From DAIDKA01 sp036267975 (GTDB lineage: Bacteria > Pseudomonadota > Gammaproteobacteria > Steroidobacterales > Steroidobacteraceae): DNA of 64,000 bases. The translations under genes and the position numbers were made by a program. Below, piece after piece: positions 34,289-43,651 of the stretch. The notes under the pieces were generated by a model. The model was not told where the DNA came from and ran no database searches. It was given only the letters and a program-made list of their open reading frames with translations. Where the stretch lies: positions 62,001 to 126,000 of the forward strand of contig DATAVA010000027.1 of the NCBI GenBank assembly GCA_036267975.1. Reading direction: 5' to 3'. Every line of letters begins with the position of its first letter. Within the stretch, counting starts at the first letter, position 1.

Positions 34289-35374
34289 ATGTCCGGAAAC
34301 TCCTTTGGCAGACTCTTCACGGTCACCAGCTTTGGCGAAAGCCACGGCCCCGCGCTCGGCTGCATCGTCGATGGCTGTCCGCCCGGGCTTGAACTCACCG
34401 CGGCCGATCTGCAGGTTGACATCGATCGACGCCGCACCGGGACTTCGAAATTCGTCAGCCAGCGGCATGAAGCCGACGCGGTGCGCATTCTCTCGGGCGT
34501 ATTCGAAGGCCGCACCACCGGCACGCCGATCGGCCTGCTGATCGAGAACACGGACGCCCGCTCGCGCGACTACGAGAAGATCAAGGACCGCTTCCGTCCG
34601 GGACACGCCGACTACACTTATCAGCAGAAGTACGGTTTTCGCGACTATCGCGGCGGTGGCCGCTCCTCGGCGCGCGAGACAGTCATGCGTGTGGCGGCCG
34701 GTGCCATCGCCCGCAAATACCTCGCCCAGCGCCTGGGCGCGCGCATCTATGGCTACGTGTCGCAGGTCGGTTCACTGATACTCGAACCGGTGAATCCACC
34801 CTTCGCGTACGAGAATCCCTTTTTCTGTCCCGATCCGGCGCGGATCGCGCAGCTGGAGGCGCTGCTGTGGGATTTGCGTGGCGCCGGTGACTCCGTCGGC
34901 GCGAAGCTCACGGTCATCGCCACCGGCATGCCACCGGGACTGGGTGAGCCGGTATTCGAACGGCTGGATGCGGATATCGCCAGTGCCATGATGGGCATCA
35001 ACGCGGTGAAAGCCGTGGAGATTGGCGATGGCACGCGCGCGGCCAGCCAGAAGGGCAGCGAGCACCGCGATGAACTCACCCCCGATGGGTTCTTAAGCAA
35101 TCATGCGGGCGGGATACTGGGCGGTATTTCTTCCGGCCAGGACATCGTCGCGCATGTCACCCTGAAGCCGACTTCGAGCATCCAGGTTCCGGGCCGCACC
35201 ATCAATCTCGCCGGCGAGCCGGTTGAGGTCACGACCACCGGTCGTCACGATCCGTGCGTGGGCCTGCGTGCGGTGCCGATCGCGGAAGGCATGCTCGCCA
35301 TCGTGTTGATGGACCATTACCTGCGCCATCGCGCGCAGAACATGGATGTAAAGTCGGCAACGCCGATCATCTGA
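34289..35374 (+). CDS. aroC: chorismate synthase
   Basis: A 361-residue FMN-dependent lyase that makes chorismate, the final shikimate-pathway step. The signatures GNSFGRLFTVTSFGESHG at the N-terminus, YRGGGRSSARETVMRVAAGA in the middle, and FLSNHAGGILGGISSGQD are family-defining. Length is standard. It follows prmB closely and precedes asd by 21 bases. Confidence 0.97.
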   Translation: MSGNSFGRLFTVTSFGESHGPALGCIVDGCPPGLELTAADLQVDIDRRRTGTSKFVSQRHEADAVRILSGVFEGRTTGTPIGLLIENTDARSRDYEKIKDRFRPGHADYTYQQKYGFRDYRGGGRSSARETVMRVAAGAIARKYLAQRLGARIYGYVSQVGSLILEPVNPPFAYENPFFCPDPARIAQLEALLWDLRGAGDSVGAKLTVIATGMPPGLGEPVFERLDADIASAMMGINAVKAVEIGDGTRAASQKGSEHRDELTPDGFLSNHAGGILGGISSGQDIVAHVTLKPTSSIQVPGRTINLAGEPVEVTTTGRHDPCVGLRAVPIAEGMLAIVLMDHYLRHRAQNMDVKSATPII

Positions 35375-35395
35375 ATTAATGAAACAGGGGCGAAC

Positions 35396-36436
35396 ATGAG
35401 TGCCAGGGCGGGGGGCGAGGGCTTCAATGTGGCGGTGGTGGGTGCCACGGGCCTGGTCGGGGAGACCATGGTCGAAGTGCTCGAGGAGCGCAACTTTCCG
35501 GTCAGGCAGCTGTTCGCGCTGGCCAGCGAGCGTTCGCTTGGCAAGTCGGTGACTTTTCGCGACCAGCGCCACTCGGTCGGCAACCTGGCCGAATTCGATT
35601 TCAGCCAGGTCGATATCGCGTTGTTTTCACCCGGTGGCGAAGTCTCGCGCGAGTACGCGCCGAAGGCGGCGGCGGCCGGCTGCGTCGTGATCGACAACAC
35701 TGCGGAGTTTCGCTATCTGGATGATGTGCCGCTGGTGGTGCCGGAGGTCAATCCCGAGGCCATCGCGCAGTACACCAACCGCGGAATCATCGCCAACCCC
35801 AACTGCTCGACCATCCAGATGCTGGTGGTGCTCAAACCACTGCACGATGTCGCGGTCATCGAGCACATCAATGTGGCAACCTACCAGTCCGTGTCCGGCG
35901 CGGGGCGCGAAGCCATCGCGGAGCTCGCCACCCAATCGGCCGCACTGCTGAGCGGCCAGGGTCCGGTCAAGGCAGGCATCATCCCGGCGCAGATCGCATT
36001 CAATGTCGTGCCGCAGATCGATCGTTTCGAGGAGAACGGGTACACCCGTGAAGAGATGAAGATGGTGTGGGAAACGCGCAAGATTCTCGGCAATGCGCAG
36101 ATCCAGGTAAATCCGACGGCCGTGCGCGTGCCGGTGTTCTTCGGGCATTCGGAGGCCGTGCACCTGAGGACCCAGCGCAAACTGACCGCTGTTGCAGCGC
36201 GGGAGATTTTGCAGAAGGCGCCCGGGGTGACGGTCATGGACGAGCGCCGACCCGGGGGGTACCCCACGGCAGCGGTCGAGGCAGCGAAACGCGACACAGT
36301 TTATGTCGGGCGCATAAGGGATGATATGTCGTCAGAGCGTGGGCTCGACTTATGGATCGTCGCGGACAATGTTCGTAAGGGAGCGGCTACGAACAGCATT
36401 CAGATCGCCGAGATTTTGGTGCGCGACTATTTATAA
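35396..36436 (+). CDS. asd: aspartate-semialdehyde dehydrogenase
   Basis: A 346-residue NADP enzyme that reduces aspartyl phosphate on the way to lysine, methionine, threonine and diaminopimelate. The Rossmann motif is VVGATGLVGETM, the catalytic cysteine lies in IANPNCSTIQML, and the substrate-binding QSVSGAGREAI and PTAVRVPVFFGHSE follow. It belongs to the Pseudomonas-type Asd branch, which normally sits upstream of fimV, as here. A T-rich stretch separates the two genes. Confidence 0.96.
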   Translation: MSARAGGEGFNVAVVGATGLVGETMVEVLEERNFPVRQLFALASERSLGKSVTFRDQRHSVGNLAEFDFSQVDIALFSPGGEVSREYAPKAAAAGCVVIDNTAEFRYLDDVPLVVPEVNPEAIAQYTNRGIIANPNCSTIQMLVVLKPLHDVAVIEHINVATYQSVSGAGREAIAELATQSAALLSGQGPVKAGIIPAQIAFNVVPQIDRFEENGYTREEMKMVWETRKILGNAQIQVNPTAVRVPVFFGHSEAVHLRTQRKLTAVAAREILQKAPGVTVMDERRPGGYPTAAVEAAKRDTVYVGRIRDDMSSERGLDLWIVADNVRKGAATNSIQIAEILVRDYL

Positions 36437-36458
36437 GTTATATTGCCGTCCGTAGTGT

Positions 36459-36494
36459 GGATTTGCGCAATCCTGTCCATGCTTTTGTTTTTTT
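36459..36494 (+). terminator. possible terminator between asd and fimV
   Basis: A 5-bp stem GGATT/AATCC with a 5-base loop (36459-36473) is followed after nine bases by a long T-rich run (36483-36494). The distance to the T-run is longer than usual, so the call is tentative. Confidence 0.3.
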
Positions 36495-36534
36495 AGGACA
36501 TTTCTCTCGGCCGCTGTGGCGCGGAGTATCGTGA

Positions 36535-39441
36535 ATGACTGCCAAATCCCTTAAGTGGACGCTGGCGGCGTTGATCGTTGGCTCGCCAGCCGCGATGGCG
36601 CTTGGCCTGGGTGACATCCATCTGCATTCGTCACTTAATGCGCCACTTGACGCTGATATTGACCTGATCGGCGCAACGCCGGATGACCTCGCGAGCCTCA
36701 AGGCCCAGGTGGCCCCGCGCGAGGCATTCCAGAAGAACGGCCTGGACTGGCCCGCCTTCCTGTCGAGCGTGACCCTCAAGCCCATGCATACCAGCGATGG
36801 GCGCGACATCCTCAAGGTGCACTCCGGAGTGGCGATTACCGAGCCCTTCGTGACCCTGCTGGTGGAAATCAACTGGGCACGCGGCCAGGTTTCCCATGAA
36901 TACACCGTATTGCTCGACCCACCCGTGTACACGCCCGATCAGGGTCAGGCCGCCGCGCCGGTGGCCGCGCCCGTGGTCGGTACCGGTACCCGGGATGGCA
37001 CGATCCGGCGTGAGCAGGCCGCACCGCCGCCAAGCGCGCCGGCCGCCCCGCAACCTGCGAGTGCGTCCGATCAGACCTACCGCGTGCAGCGCGGTGACTC
37101 CCTGTCGCGCATTGCTGCCCACGAGGCTGCGACGACATCCCCGTCCGATGTCCGCCGCTGGATGGTCGCGGCCTACGAAGGCAATCCTGCCTCCTTCGAC
37201 AAGAACATGAACGTCCTGCGGGCCGGCTCCGTGCTGCGCCTGCCGGATGCGGCTGCACTGGGTGCGGTCAGCACCAGTGATGCGCTGGCCGAAGTGCGCC
37301 GCCAGTACGCGGCCTGGCATTCCAGCGCCGCGCCCGGCGCCGGCACGCCTGCCGCCAACAATGATGCGGGCCGCCTGCACCTGGTCACCCCGGGCACCGC
37401 GGCCGGTACGGCAGCGGCGGGTGCGACCGCCGCAGCGGATACGCGCGCCCTGCAGGGCAAGATCCAGCAGCTGCAGAGCCAGCTGGATGAGTCGCAGCGG
37501 CTGCTGTCCGTGCGCAATGCCGATCTGGCGAAACTGCAGGAGCAACTGCAGGCCGCGCAGGCCGGCAAGAGCGCCGCGGCCACCGTGCCACCGCCAGCCA
37601 TCGCCCCAGCTCCTGTCGCTGCAGCGCCTCCGGCTCCTTCCAGCGCCGCGGAGCAGGCCGCCCCTGCCAGCGAAGCGCCGGCCTCCACGCCGGTCGCCAC
37701 CGAGAGCGCCGCGCCGGCATCGGCGCCGCCGGTGCGTCACCGCCCGCATGTCGTGCCGGTCCCGGTCGAGCAGCACAGCTCCATGGTCGACACGCTGGCG
37801 AAGTACTGGTGGGCGTTGGCCGCATTGATCATTGCCGGTGCCGCCCTGTTCGGTGTGCGGGCCTGGCGCGAGCGTCGCCAGTCCAGCTTCGATGATTCGC
37901 TGGGAAATCTGAATTCCAGCGCCGATTCCACCGGCGAGCGCGAGGCGACCTTCGATACCCAGCCGCTCAGGCCGCTGCGTGATGAGGCGATGCTGGTCGA
38001 GGAGTCCGGCAGCCACATGAAGCCGCGCTTTGACGGCGGCACGACCAGTACCCGTGCGCCGCATATCGCCGCCGACCAGACGATCAGCGCGGAAACCGCG
38101 GTGAACCTCGACCAGGGCGATCCACTGGCCGAAGCGGATTTCCACATGGCCTATGGTCTGTACGATCAGGCCGCAGACCTGGTTCGCATCGCCATCGCGC
38201 GCGATCCCACGCGCCGCGACCTGAAGCTCAAATTGCTCGAGGTGTACTTCGTCTGGGGCAACAAGGAGCAGTTCCTGAACAGCGCCCGCGAGCTGGCGAC
38301 GACCCGTGCTGAAGCGGCGCCGGGGGAGTGGGAAAAGATCCTCATCATGGGCAAGCAGCTCGCACCCGAGGATCCACTGTTCGCAGCGGGCGGCGCCGTC
38401 AGCGGCGCGGCCGCGGCCGGCGTGGATCTGGACCTGGAAGGCGGGCAGGGCAGTGGCATCGACTTTGACGTCCTCGGTTCGCCCTCGGCGGTCAACCGCG
38501 CCGCCGATGACATCGATTTGGATATCGGCACCGCCATCGGCGAGCGCGATGCGGCCGCTGAATCCGCCGCGGCCATGGCCACCGACAAGAATCTGGCGCT
38601 GCACTCAGACACCGTGACCAGCAGCGATGGCACCGGCTCGACTCAGGAAATGACGGCGGGCCGCCTGGCGGCAGCGCGCTTCGGTGGATTGAATGACGGG
38701 GTTACCCAGGAGTCGCCCACCATCGAGCAGCCGCTGGCCGGCGCCAATGGCGCCGCAACGGTCCGTCAGAAGGTTGAGAAAGTGCTGCAGCAAACTGCGC
38801 ACGTCGATCAGACCGCGGAGCTGGCCATCGATGATCTGGGTCTGGATCTGAATTCACTGGACACCGTGGATCAGCCCGCCCTGGGCTCGGCCGCAGATGC
38901 CCCGACCATGGTCGCGGGCCTGGATGAACGTTCGCGCCGTCTGCTGGAAACTGCCGAACACCGCGGCCCCGCACACGGCGCCGATCCGGCGGAAACGCCG
39001 ACCGGCTCGTGGCAGTTCGATGGCGCCGCAACCGATGCGCCGATGAGCATCGAGGGCGCCGAGCACGCCGAGCACGATATCGGCGCGACGGCCACGCTGG
39101 CTGCGCTGTCGAGCGATCTGGATTTCAATTTAGGCACGGCGGAGGCGCAGCCCGCCCCGCAGGCGAACGGGCATCAGGGCCTGGACCTGGATGTCGGCAC
39201 GGCCACGATCCCGGATGCGGCGTTCGCGCAGACCCAGCGGCTGGGCACCGAGGATCTGGCCTTGCCGGACCTGGAGCCCGTGACCATGAGCGAAGTGGGC
39301 ACGAAGCTCGATCTCGCGCGGGCCTACATGGACATGGGCGACCCCGAGGGTGCGCGCAACATTCTCGAGGAAGTTGTCACCGAGGGTTCGGTGGCCCAGA
39401 AGCAGGAAGCACAGCGTCTCATTGAGTCGCTGCCCGGCTGA
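36535..39441 (+). CDS. fimV: FimV/HubP-like polar organiser
   Basis: A 968-residue envelope protein. It has an N-terminal signal peptide (to about residue 24), a FimV N-terminal domain LGDIHLHSSLNAPLDADI, a LysM peptidoglycan-binding domain (about 180-240, TYRVQRGDSLSRIA), a coiled coil (about 305-345), an Ala/Pro-rich stretch, and one TM helix (about 423-445). A very acidic cytoplasmic region follows and ends in the FimV C-terminal TPR-like domain from about 920. The acidic part repeats the pattern DLDLxxGxx (LDLEGGQGSG, DLDIGTAIG, LDLDVGTATI). FimV/HubP recruits polar and type IV pilus proteins; the FimX-like gene at 27134 fits this. The ATG at 36535 gives a good signal peptide. Confidence 0.93.
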   Translation: MTAKSLKWTLAALIVGSPAAMALGLGDIHLHSSLNAPLDADIDLIGATPDDLASLKAQVAPREAFQKNGLDWPAFLSSVTLKPMHTSDGRDILKVHSGVAITEPFVTLLVEINWARGQVSHEYTVLLDPPVYTPDQGQAAAPVAAPVVGTGTRDGTIRREQAAPPPSAPAAPQPASASDQTYRVQRGDSLSRIAAHEAATTSPSDVRRWMVAAYEGNPASFDKNMNVLRAGSVLRLPDAAALGAVSTSDALAEVRRQYAAWHSSAAPGAGTPAANNDAGRLHLVTPGTAAGTAAAGATAAADTRALQGKIQQLQSQLDESQRLLSVRNADLAKLQEQLQAAQAGKSAAATVPPPAIAPAPVAAAPPAPSSAAEQAAPASEAPASTPVATESAAPASAPPVRHRPHVVPVPVEQHSSMVDTLAKYWWALAALIIAGAALFGVRAWRERRQSSFDDSLGNLNSSADSTGEREATFDTQPLRPLRDEAMLVEESGSHMKPRFDGGTTSTRAPHIAADQTISAETAVNLDQGDPLAEADFHMAYGLYDQAADLVRIAIARDPTRRDLKLKLLEVYFVWGNKEQFLNSARELATTRAEAAPGEWEKILIMGKQLAPEDPLFAAGGAVSGAAAAGVDLDLEGGQGSGIDFDVLGSPSAVNRAADDIDLDIGTAIGERDAAAESAAAMATDKNLALHSDTVTSSDGTGSTQEMTAGRLAAARFGGLNDGVTQESPTIEQPLAGANGAATVRQKVEKVLQQTAHVDQTAELAIDDLGLDLNSLDTVDQPALGSAADAPTMVAGLDERSRRLLETAEHRGPAHGADPAETPTGSWQFDGAATDAPMSIEGAEHAEHDIGATATLAALSSDLDFNLGTAEAQPAPQANGHQGLDLDVGTATIPDAAFAQTQRLGTEDLALPDLEPVTMSEVGTKLDLARAYMDMGDPEGARNILEEVVTEGSVAQKQEAQRLIESLPG

Positions 39442-39452
39442 GCCTTCAGGCC

Positions 39453-40277
39453 TTGCCACGGATTGCCGTCGCCTTGGAGTACGACGGCGCGCCGTTCGCC
39501 GGCTGGCAGACCCAGCAGGCCGGCGTCCGCAGCGTACAGGAAACGACTGAAACGGCCTTCAGCCGCATTGCCGCTGAGGCCGTAAGCCTGGTTTGCGCCG
39601 GCCGCACCGATGCCGGCGTGCATGCCCTCGGTCAGATTGCGCACTTTGACACTCAGGCCGTGCGCGGTGAGCGCGGCTGGGTACTGGGCGCAAATTCGTA
39701 TCTGCCCGACAGCATCAGTGTGCGTTGGGCGCGCTCCGTGCCCGCGCATTTCCATGCCCGCTACAGCGCCGAAAGCCGCACCTACCGCTACTTCATCCTC
39801 AATCGGCTCGGTCGTTCGGCGCTCGCGGCGCAGCGCGTCGCGCTGGTCCACCGGCCACTGGATGTCGAACCGATGAACGCGGCCGCCGCGCTGCTGCTGG
39901 GCGAGCATGACTTCAGCGCCTTTCGCGCCGCCGGCTGTCAGGCGCGCTCGCCGGTTCGCCGCCTGTACGGGCTGCAGGTCGCGCGGGTCGGCGACCAGGT
40001 CATCATCGAAGCCACCGCCAACGCCTTCGTGCATCACATGGTGCGCAATCTCGTGGGGCTGCTGCTGGAGGTGGGCGCGGGCAAGGCGCCGCCGCAGTGG
40101 GCTGCCGAGGTATTGGCCTGCCGCGACCGGACTCGCAGCGCGGCCACCGCCCCGGCGCAGGGCCTGTATTTCTGGAAGGCGCGCTACCCGCAAGCCTTCG
40201 GGCTGCCCGAGGAGGCGGCGGGTCCGGTATCGGCTATGATCCCAAGCACCGCCCCTGGGGTAGAGCAGCTGGAATAG
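39453..40277 (+). CDS. truA: tRNA pseudouridine(38-40) synthase
   Basis: A 274-residue TruA. The catalytic aspartate is D53 in CAGRTDAGVHALGQ. It isomerises uridines 38-40 in the anticodon arm of many tRNAs. The TTG start at 39453 is 12 bases after fimV and gives the usual N-terminus RIAVALEYDGAPFAGWQ. No better start is present. accD begins two bases after its stop, so the usual truA-accD linkage is retained, with trpF and dedA absent. Confidence 0.95.
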   Translation: MPRIAVALEYDGAPFAGWQTQQAGVRSVQETTETAFSRIAAEAVSLVCAGRTDAGVHALGQIAHFDTQAVRGERGWVLGANSYLPDSISVRWARSVPAHFHARYSAESRTYRYFILNRLGRSALAAQRVALVHRPLDVEPMNAAAALLLGEHDFSAFRAAGCQARSPVRRLYGLQVARVGDQVIIEATANAFVHHMVRNLVGLLLEVGAGKAPPQWAAEVLACRDRTRSAATAPAQGLYFWKARYPQAFGLPEEAAGPVSAMIPSTAPGVEQLE

Positions 40278-40279
40278 CC

Positions 40280-41143
40280 ATGTCGTGGTTCGAAAAGATC
40301 ATGCCCTCGCGCATCAAGACCGAGCGCCGCACGCGCTCGGTCCCCGAAGGCCTGTGGAGCAAGTGCCCGGCCTGTGACGCGGTGCTGTATCGCGCCGAGC
40401 TTGAACGTAACCTTTACGTCTGTCCCAAGTGCTCACACCACACCCGCATCGGCGCGCGGCAGCGCCTGAACTGGTTCCTGGATGAGGGTGAGAAGGTCGA
40501 AATCGGCGCCGGGGTCCAACCCGAGGACGTCCTGAAGTTCAAGGACAGCAAACGCTACAAGGATCGCCTGGCCCAGGCGCAGAAGGCGACGGAGGAAAAG
40601 GACGCCCTGGTGGTGCTGGCCGGCCGGCTGCTGGGCAACCCGGTGGTCGCGAGTGCGTTCGAATTCCAGTTCCTGGGCGGCTCGATGGGCTCAGTGGTGG
40701 GCGAGCGATTCCGACGCGCGGTGGAGCACTGCATTGCCCACCGCATGCCGTTCGTGTGCTTCACCTCCAGCGGTGGGGCGCGCATGCAGGAGGCGCTGTT
40801 CTCCTTGCAGCAGATGGCCAAGACCAGCGCCGCACTCGCGAAGCTGGCGCAGGCCCGCTTGCCGTACGTGGCGGTGATGACCGACCCGACCATGGGAGGT
40901 GTCTCGGCGAGCCTGGCCATGCTGGGTGACCTGAACGTCGCCGAGCCGCGGGCACTCATCGGATTTACCGGTCCGCGCATCATCCAGCAGACCATGCGCG
41001 AGACCTTGCCCGAAGGCTTTCAGCGCAGCGAGTTCCAACTCGAACATGGCGCGGTGGACATGATCATCGACCGGCGCGACATGCGCGATCGAATCGGCGG
41101 CATGCTGAACATGCTGATGAAGCTGCCCGCGCACGCGGCATAG
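40280..41143 (+). CDS. accD: acetyl-CoA carboxylase carboxyltransferase beta subunit
   Basis: A 287-residue crotonase-fold subunit. The N-terminal zinc ribbon has C29, C32, C48 and C51 (CPAC and CPKC). The oxyanion region FTSSGGARMQEALFSL and the loop DPTMGGVSASLAMLGD are typical. It works with AccA to carboxylate acetyl-CoA for fatty-acid synthesis. The folC ATG follows the stop codon with no gap. Confidence 0.97.
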   Translation: MSWFEKIMPSRIKTERRTRSVPEGLWSKCPACDAVLYRAELERNLYVCPKCSHHTRIGARQRLNWFLDEGEKVEIGAGVQPEDVLKFKDSKRYKDRLAQAQKATEEKDALVVLAGRLLGNPVVASAFEFQFLGGSMGSVVGERFRRAVEHCIAHRMPFVCFTSSGGARMQEALFSLQQMAKTSAALAKLAQARLPYVAVMTDPTMGGVSASLAMLGDLNVAEPRALIGFTGPRIIQQTMRETLPEGFQRSEFQLEHGAVDMIIDRRDMRDRIGGMLNMLMKLPAHAA

Positions 41144-42433
41144 ATGAAGCCAGGCACGCGCACGCTGGCGCAATGGCTGGCGTTGCAGGAGCAGGTGCAC
41201 GCCCGCGCCATCGATCTGGGGCTGGGTCGTGTCGGGTCGGTGGCGCGCACCCTGCAGGTCAATCATCCGGCCTACCGGGTCATCACCGTCGGCGGCACCA
41301 ACGGCAAAGGCTCCACGGTCGCGACGCTTGAAGCATTGCTGCTGGCGCTCGGTCTGCGGGTCGGCAGCCTCACCTCGCCGCATCTGCTGCGCTACAACGA
41401 ACGCATCCATGTCGACGGCCGCGAAGCCACTGACGCCGAGCTGGTTGATGTGTTCGAGCGCATCGAGGCGGCGCGCGGCAGCACGACGCTGACGTTCTTT
41501 GAGTACAACACCCTGGCTGCGCTGCTGCTGTTCGCGCAGCAGAAAATGGACGTGGCGGTGCTGGAAGTGGGACTCGGCGGACGGCTCGATGCCGTCAATC
41601 TCGTGAGCGCGGACGTGGGCGTGCTGTGTTCGGTGGGGCTTGATCATCGCGACTGGCTGGGTGACACGCTCGATGCCATCGGCGCGGAAAAGGCCGGCAT
41701 ATTCCGGGCGCAGCGGCCGGCCGTGCTCGGCACGCCGCAGATGCCGGCCAGCGTGTACGCGGCCATCGAACAGCTCGGCGCCCGCGCGGTGGTGGCGGAG
41801 CGCCACTTCAACTGGCACATCGGTGCCGACAGCTGGACCTACCGCGGAGTGCGCAGCGAGATTACGGGTCTGCCAGCGCCGCGACTCGCCGGCGCCATTC
41901 AGTACCGCAATGCCGCCACCGCGCTGGCTGCGATCGAAGCGCTTGCCGGCGTTGCCGGGCCTGAGTGGCGCTGTGCGCCGTTGAGTCGTGAGCTGGTCGG
42001 CGCCGCGCTGTCGAAAGTGCAGCTCGCGGGACGCTTTCAGATCATCGCCGGGCCGGTGGAATGGATACTCGATGTATCGCATAACGAGCCGGCCGCGCAG
42101 GTTCTTCGGGATAATCTTGCGCAGCGGCCGGTCACGGGTCGCACGCTGGCGGTGTGCGGAATACTCCAGGATAAGGACGCCGGCGCGATTGCCCGCGTGC
42201 TCGCGGGGTGCGCGCAAGTGTGGATCGCCTGTGCGCTGCCGGGTCCGCGCGGCGCCAGTGCGGCGGAACTTGCGGCGCGGTTGGCGCCACAGGTGCGTGT
42301 GGCGGAACGGGCGCCGACGGTGGCCGCGGGCTGTACGATGGCGCGCGAGCTCGCGCGACCGGGTGATCGGGTGCTCGTGTTCGGCAGTTTCAGCACCGTC
42401 ACGGCGGCGCTGGAATGGCTGCAGTTGCAATAA
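41144..42433 (+). CDS. folC: bifunctional dihydrofolate/folylpolyglutamate synthase
   Basis: A 429-residue Mur-ligase-like enzyme that adds glutamate to dihydropteroate and folates. The ATP P-loop is VGGTNGKGSTVATLE near residue 48, with SPHLLRYNERI and EVGLGGRLDAVN following, and the C-terminal DVSHNEPAAQ. It begins directly after the accD stop. The 3' end overlaps the SPOR gene by 19 bases if the ATG at 42415 is used. Confidence 0.95.
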   Translation: MKPGTRTLAQWLALQEQVHARAIDLGLGRVGSVARTLQVNHPAYRVITVGGTNGKGSTVATLEALLLALGLRVGSLTSPHLLRYNERIHVDGREATDAELVDVFERIEAARGSTTLTFFEYNTLAALLLFAQQKMDVAVLEVGLGGRLDAVNLVSADVGVLCSVGLDHRDWLGDTLDAIGAEKAGIFRAQRPAVLGTPQMPASVYAAIEQLGARAVVAERHFNWHIGADSWTYRGVRSEITGLPAPRLAGAIQYRNAATALAAIEALAGVAGPEWRCAPLSRELVGAALSKVQLAGRFQIIAGPVEWILDVSHNEPAAQVLRDNLAQRPVTGRTLAVCGILQDKDAGAIARVLAGCAQVWIACALPGPRGASAAELAARLAPQVRVAERAPTVAAGCTMARELARPGDRVLVFGSFSTVTAALEWLQLQ

Positions 42434-43023
42434 GCGATCCTGGGGCCCATTTGGAACAGCAAGCCAAAGAGAGACTCACCGGCGGCGTCATCCTCGTCGT
42501 ACTGCTGGTACTGCTGGTGCCGGAACTGCTGACCGGACCTCGGCCCGTCGTGCCGGCGGCGCCGGCGCAGCCCGACCACGCGCCGATGCGCTCCTACACG
42601 ATGGAGCTTGGCCCGGCGGCGCACGCGAACAGCGCACCGATCGCCGCATCGACGGCCGTGGTGCCAGCCGCCCCCCCGCGAGCCAGCGAGCCGCCAGCCC
42701 TCAGCAGCGCGCCCATCAAACCGCCTCCCGAGGTCGCACGCGCCGCGAAGGCGGCGCGTCCCCCACCGCTCCACGCGCCGGCTCACGGCGCGGCTGCGTG
42801 GACCGTCCAGCTGGGCACCTTCAGCAATCGCGAGAATGCCGCGCGCCTGGTCGCCTCCCTGAAGGCGCACGGATTCAGCGCCGCCGTGTCCGAAGCGCCG
42901 CGCAACGGTCATAAGCTGTTCCGGGTGCGGGTGGGGACTGAGCGGGACCGCGCCGCTGCCCAGAAGCTGCAGGGCCGACTGCGGGCGGCCGGGGAGAGGG
43001 GCGGTGAAGTCATTCAGCGATGA
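42415..43023 (+). CDS. SPOR-domain cell-division-type protein (DedD-like)
   Basis: A 202-residue bitopic protein. A short cytoplasmic segment precedes one TM helix (about residues 24-40, GGVILVVLLVLLVPELL), then a Pro/Ala-rich periplasmic linker and a C-terminal SPOR domain from about 124 (WTVQLGTFSNRENAARLV). SPOR domains bind denuded septal glycan. Its place between folC and cvpA is that of dedD in E. coli. The ATG at 42415 lies within folC; a TTG at 42451 would start twelve residues later and is also reasonable. Confidence 0.88.
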   Translation: MAAVAISDPGAHLEQQAKERLTGGVILVVLLVLLVPELLTGPRPVVPAAPAQPDHAPMRSYTMELGPAAHANSAPIAASTAVVPAAPPRASEPPALSSAPIKPPPEVARAAKAARPPPLHAPAHGAAAWTVQLGTFSNRENAARLVASLKAHGFSAAVSEAPRNGHKLFRVRVGTERDRAAAQKLQGRLRAAGERGGEVIQR

Positions 43024-43102
43024 AAAACGTGAGGCCGCCTGCACGTTTGCAGTGCAGCTCTAGTACAATCTCCCACGCCATTCCAGCCGCTCGCAGGCCT
43101 TG

Positions 43103-43630
43103 ATGCACCCCTCATTCCATCTCAATACCGCCGACTACCTGATTATCGCGACCGTAGTCATTTCTGCCGTCGTAGGCCTGTTGCGAGGCTTGTTACGCGA
43201 AGTCATCGCCCTCATGACCTGGATTGTTGCCGCCTTCGTGGCGTGGCACTTTGCGGGGCTACTGGAGCCTCACCTGGGCGGTGTGCTCAGACAGGACGCT
43301 GTTCGCCCCTGGGTCGCCAGGCTGATCTTGTTCCTGGCGGTGCTGCTGCTGGGGCACGCGATCGGCGCGATCATCGGCTATTTCGTGCGCCTGTCGCTGT
43401 TCACGGGCATCGACCGCTTCCTGGGACTGGTATTCGGCCTGTTCCGTGGGCTGGTGGTCGTCGGTGCGGCGGTGATCGTGTGCCAGGTGCTGCGCATGGA
43501 CTCGGAGCCGTGGTGGCATGAGTCGGTATTGATGCCCTACGGGCAGGATGCGGCGGCCGTGCTGTGGTCACTTGGCGGCAGCCGGTTCAAGCATCGCGAG
43601 ATTGCCGCGGCAAATCTCGTGGTGCGCTAA
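43103..43630 (+). CDS. cvpA: CvpA family membrane protein
   Basis: A 175-residue inner-membrane protein with four hydrophobic helices (starting TADYLIIATVVISAVVGLLRG, then about 35-50, 70-95 and 105-130). The GLLRGLLREV motif after the first helix is typical of CvpA/colicin V production proteins, linked in E. coli to purF expression, envelope stress and colicin V export. The ATG at 43103 was chosen over the adjacent TTG at 43100. purF follows 21 bases later, as in E. coli. Confidence 0.93.
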   Translation: MHPSFHLNTADYLIIATVVISAVVGLLRGLLREVIALMTWIVAAFVAWHFAGLLEPHLGGVLRQDAVRPWVARLILFLAVLLLGHAIGAIIGYFVRLSLFTGIDRFLGLVFGLFRGLVVVGAAVIVCQVLRMDSEPWWHESVLMPYGQDAAAVLWSLGGSRFKHREIAAANLVVR

Positions 43631-43651
43631 GACTCAAGCAGGAGGTCGGGC

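Noticed and set aside
36631..38604. A 657-codon minus-strand open frame inside fimV
   Set aside because: Antisense to the acidic fimV region; composition is an artefact of its codons.
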